44,314 nucleotides of DNA from an uncultured Lachnospiraceae bacterium (lineage in GTDB: Bacteria; Bacillota; Clostridia; Lachnospirales; Lachnospiraceae), in the NCBI GenBank assembly GCA_946631935.1, contig CAMPAP010000098.1, forward strand, positions 1 through 44,314. Reading direction: 5' to 3'. A model generated the notes under the pieces. It saw nothing but the letters and a program-made list of their open reading frames with translations. It made no database searches and was not told the DNA's origin. Positions 42,566 through 44,314 of the stretch are shown here, in pieces. Every line of letters starts with the position of its first letter. Position 1 is the first letter of the stretch. Made by a program: the position numbers and the translations under genes.

Positions 42566-43999
42566 TCAATAACCAAGGAATTTTTTCAGCTCATTATCAG
42601 GCAGCAGTTCCTTTTTGCCGAGGCCGAATGAATAGTCCGGAACGATCTCAAGATACCTGTTTAAAAATTCCTCATATGTCTTTGCCTCAAAGCAGTAAGG
42701 GGTTATGAAAAAATCCCTGCTTCCTCCTGTGACGCGGTCACCTGCCGTTACGGATACTTTATAATCGCCGGACGAAAGTTTATAAAAGACATAGCTTTCC
42801 AGATTCCATCCGTACAGGCTGATATGACCAAATGAAGGAGCATAGCTTGCCACGGTTTTATTTGACATAAGAGCAGCCCTCTGATAGTCTCTTTCCACCT
42901 GTTCTATGAAACTATCAGCACTTTCCGTATCAACTATCGAATACTTTCTTTCGCCACGGTACCTGCTTACGAACTCAAGATCTCCATCAACAGTCCGTAT
43001 ATCATACTGCCAATCACTGAGCATCTTCTTATCAAGCCAGCGATAATCCTTCTTGACATTATTGAAAGCTTTTTCCAGATATACATTTATGTCCGCACCA
43101 TACTTGAATTTCTCTTCCGGGTTTGAACGTTCCACTGTATCATGAGTATAGCTGTACAAAAAATCAATGAACTCCTCGGAGGTGGTGCCTTCTGTCCAAG
43201 GGGTCACTATTTTTGAATCATCATAATAACTATTGTCGACCTGACCGAATACATATTTGCCATGAAGAGGCGCGATCTGCCAGACAGGGGTCTTCTTTTT
43301 CATCATCGTAAGAGTTGCCCAACAGAATTTCTCACGCAGCTTTTCCAAAGCTTTTCCGTAATATACATCTATATCCATTCCGTATTTGAAAAGCTCCGGA
43401 TCTGCGGAAGGGTTTTTATTTAACTTCTTTTCAAGCTTTTTTTCATTCTCAAGTTCCATCTCCTTTTCGAAGATTTCATCAGAACCAAGAGGAGTCCAGG
43501 CCCATACCTTTTCCCAGCTATGGCACGCCATTGCGGAGGAATAAATAAAAGCTCCCCTGGCTTCACCTCTCCACTTGTTCCATCTGCCGGCTGCCAGGGA
43601 TCCGTCTTTCATGATCAAAAGGCAGAACTGTTCCTCTTTAGGATTCTTTTTGCCCGAAAAGACATTAAAACCGTCAAACAAGACATTACGGCATCCTTCT
43701 TCTTTCGGTCCGAGATTTATCCGGCCGATCTCTTCATCTTCAAGACACTCGGTAAGATCATAACGTTCCAAAGAATGCCATCTTTCAACTTCCTCCGAAT
43801 CCACAGTGTCTGCAGTTCCGCGTATAAAAACCCCTTTTGCGGTATGTTCGTCTTCTGAAGGACACCAGCCGCCTGCAGTATAAGTTCCTGTCTTCAGCTC
43901 CAGCAGACAGTACTCTCCGTATTGAGGAATATCCTTTGCTGAAAGAGCATGAAATTCATTAAATGACAAACTGAGTTTTTTATGATCTGCTTTAAACAT
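42566..43999 (-). CDS. Internally duplicated protein of unknown function
   Basis: A 477-residue protein without signal peptide or membrane helix. Two kinds of internal repeat are visible. First, YCLLELKTGTYTAGGWCPS and FCLLIMKDGSLAAGRWNKW (about 30-50 and 125-145), each followed by a segment ending in a W-containing PL-like motif and vaguely similar to DUF551. Second, LFKYGMDIDVYYGKALEKLR and FKYGADINVYLEKAFNNVKK (about 202-222 and 298-317), each followed by a Trp-rich strand region. The C-terminus has further strands (ITPYCFEAKTYEEFLNRYLE). Function is unknown. GGAGGAGG precedes the ATG, and it heads the run that includes the lipoprotein and phosphoesterase. Confidence 0.78.
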   Translation of the reverse strand: MFKADHKKLSLSFNEFHALSAKDIPQYGEYCLLELKTGTYTAGGWCPSEDEHTAKGVFIRGTADTVDSEEVERWHSLERYDLTECLEDEEIGRINLGPKEEGCRNVLFDGFNVFSGKKNPKEEQFCLLIMKDGSLAAGRWNKWRGEARGAFIYSSAMACHSWEKVWAWTPLGSDEIFEKEMELENEKKLEKKLNKNPSADPELFKYGMDIDVYYGKALEKLREKFCWATLTMMKKKTPVWQIAPLHGKYVFGQVDNSYYDDSKIVTPWTEGTTSEEFIDFLYSYTHDTVERSNPEEKFKYGADINVYLEKAFNNVKKDYRWLDKKMLSDWQYDIRTVDGDLEFVSRYRGERKYSIVDTESADSFIEQVERDYQRAALMSNKTVASYAPSFGHISLYGWNLESYVFYKLSSGDYKVSVTAGDRVTGGSRDFFITPYCFEAKTYEEFLNRYLEIVPDYSFGLGKKELLPDNELKKFLGY

Positions 44000-44066
44000 C
44001 GCTCCTCCTCCATAACCGTAAAAGACCGCTTTTTTATCTTAAGGTTTCAATCCTCTCCCGTAAGAT

Positions 44067-44082
44067 GCAAAAAGATTTTTGC
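44067..44082. promoter_or_regulatory. Perfect palindrome upstream of the duplicated-protein gene
   Basis: GCAAAAA-GA-TTTTTGC, seven-base arms with a two-base spacer, lies about 70 bases before the ATG at 43999. It could be an operator or a short leader hairpin. No convincing -35/-10 pair was found in 44000-44134. Confidence 0.35.
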
Positions 44083-44134
44083 AGAAATCCTTCTCAAAAA
44101 AATATATGTTAATTGTATCACAATAAGTAAAACA

Positions 44135-44159
44135 AAAAGGATACCGAAGGTATCCTTTT
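44135..44159 (-). terminator. Terminator for a gene beyond the right edge
   Basis: AAAAGGATACC (44135-44145) pairs with GGTATCCTTTT (44149-44159) around a GAA loop. On the minus strand the stem is followed by TGTTTT after a T-rich arm, so it probably ends a minus-strand transcript arriving from outside the window. Confidence 0.75.
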
Positions 44160-44201
44160 GGGGTTTAGCTATAGTTTGCCGTCCAAATATTCGCACTACC
44201 G

Positions 44202-44225
44202 TATCCGATATAACAATATTGGATA
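44202..44225. promoter_or_regulatory. Inverted repeat before a plus-strand ORF
   Basis: TATCCGATAT (44202-44211) and ATATTGGATA (44216-44225) are inverted copies with one mismatch and a four-base centre, nine bases before a plus-strand ATG. It is operator-like. Confidence 0.4.
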
Positions 44226-44233
44226 TTTACAGC

Positions 44234-44314
44234 ATGGATAGAAACTTAGAATACTCACTTTTATTGGCGATCAGGAAACTCTTGATGCTTTACGAAACCA
44301 GATCCGCTACCTTA
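44234..44314 (+). CDS. Possible start of a plus-strand ORF cut by the window edge
   Basis: An ATG at 44234 opens 27 codons with no stop before the edge. The product starts MDRNLEYSLLLAIRKLLMLY and looks like an amphipathic helix. The ribosome-binding site is poor (GGAT 12 bases upstream). An inverted repeat lies just before it. It may be a small regulatory protein, but the evidence is limited. Confidence 0.3.
   Translation, partial: MDRNLEYSLLLAIRKLLMLYETRSATL

Noticed and set aside
1..44314. CRISPR arrays, tRNA or rRNA genes and full insertion sequences
   Set aside because: No regularly spaced direct repeats, cloverleaf-like sequences, rRNA motifs or transposase genes were seen.

Overview
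The window looks like a chromosomal segment from an anaerobic, low-to-mid GC Clostridia, most likely a Lachnospiraceae of the Butyrivibrio/Pseudobutyrivibrio type. The basis is the housekeeping synteny (pgsA-cinA-recA-recX, yicC-gmk-rpoZ, murJ-like-rqcH, pyrH-frr-uppS-cdsA), strong GGAGG ribosome-binding sites, Gram-positive SOS boxes at recA, and a dense set of cyclic-di-GMP and polysaccharide genes. There is no rRNA or tRNA gene to fix the genus. Nearly every gene lies on the minus strand; the only complete plus-strand gene is a GH26 mannanase-type glycosidase.

Region 1 (1-9260): a long minus-strand run that begins at a sigma-A promoter before a DAHP synthase and continues through a NodB-type deacetylase, a bactofilin, pyrH, frr, uppS, cdsA, rseP, dxr and an unrecognised ORF cut by the window edge. 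rseP precedes dxr, the reverse of the usual Firmicute order, and a 134-bp element with near-perfect 24-bp terminal inverted repeats lies between them. Region 2 (9300-14070): a XerD-like recombinase with its own promoter and an apparently damaged active site, a Nudix hydrolase, a MocR-type aminotransferase and RNase Y, separated by clear hairpin terminators. Region 3 (14059-25060): recX, recA with two SOS boxes, cinA, pgsA, rimO, rpoZ, gmk, yicC, rqcH, a MurJ/SpoVB-family flippase and HU. remA (DUF370), often found between yicC and gmk, is absent.

Region 4 (25185-39360) is the distinctive part: a cluster of cyclic-di-GMP and sensory genes. It holds a PTS EIIC permease domain fused to an EAL phosphodiesterase; a 962-residue 7TM-PAS-HisKA-HATPase-REC-HPt hybrid kinase; a multi-TM GGDEF protein; YqeY; a lipoprotein sugar-binding protein translationally coupled to a membrane GGDEF with an extracytoplasmic sensor; a signal-less GH26 enzyme; a cytosolic PAS-PAS-GGDEF; and a membrane-anchored alpha/beta hydrolase. 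My reading (inference) is that external and phosphotransferase-type sugar cues, perhaps mannan-derived, feed into cyclic-di-GMP. The leader of the binding-protein/GGDEF pair can fold into a symmetric nested hairpin that matches no riboswitch I recognise.

Region 5 (39455-44314): a zinc-ribbon membrane protein, a metallophosphoesterase, a lipoprotein and an internally duplicated protein of unknown function. The edge has a terminator for an unseen upstream gene and the possible start of a plus-strand ORF preceded by an inverted repeat.
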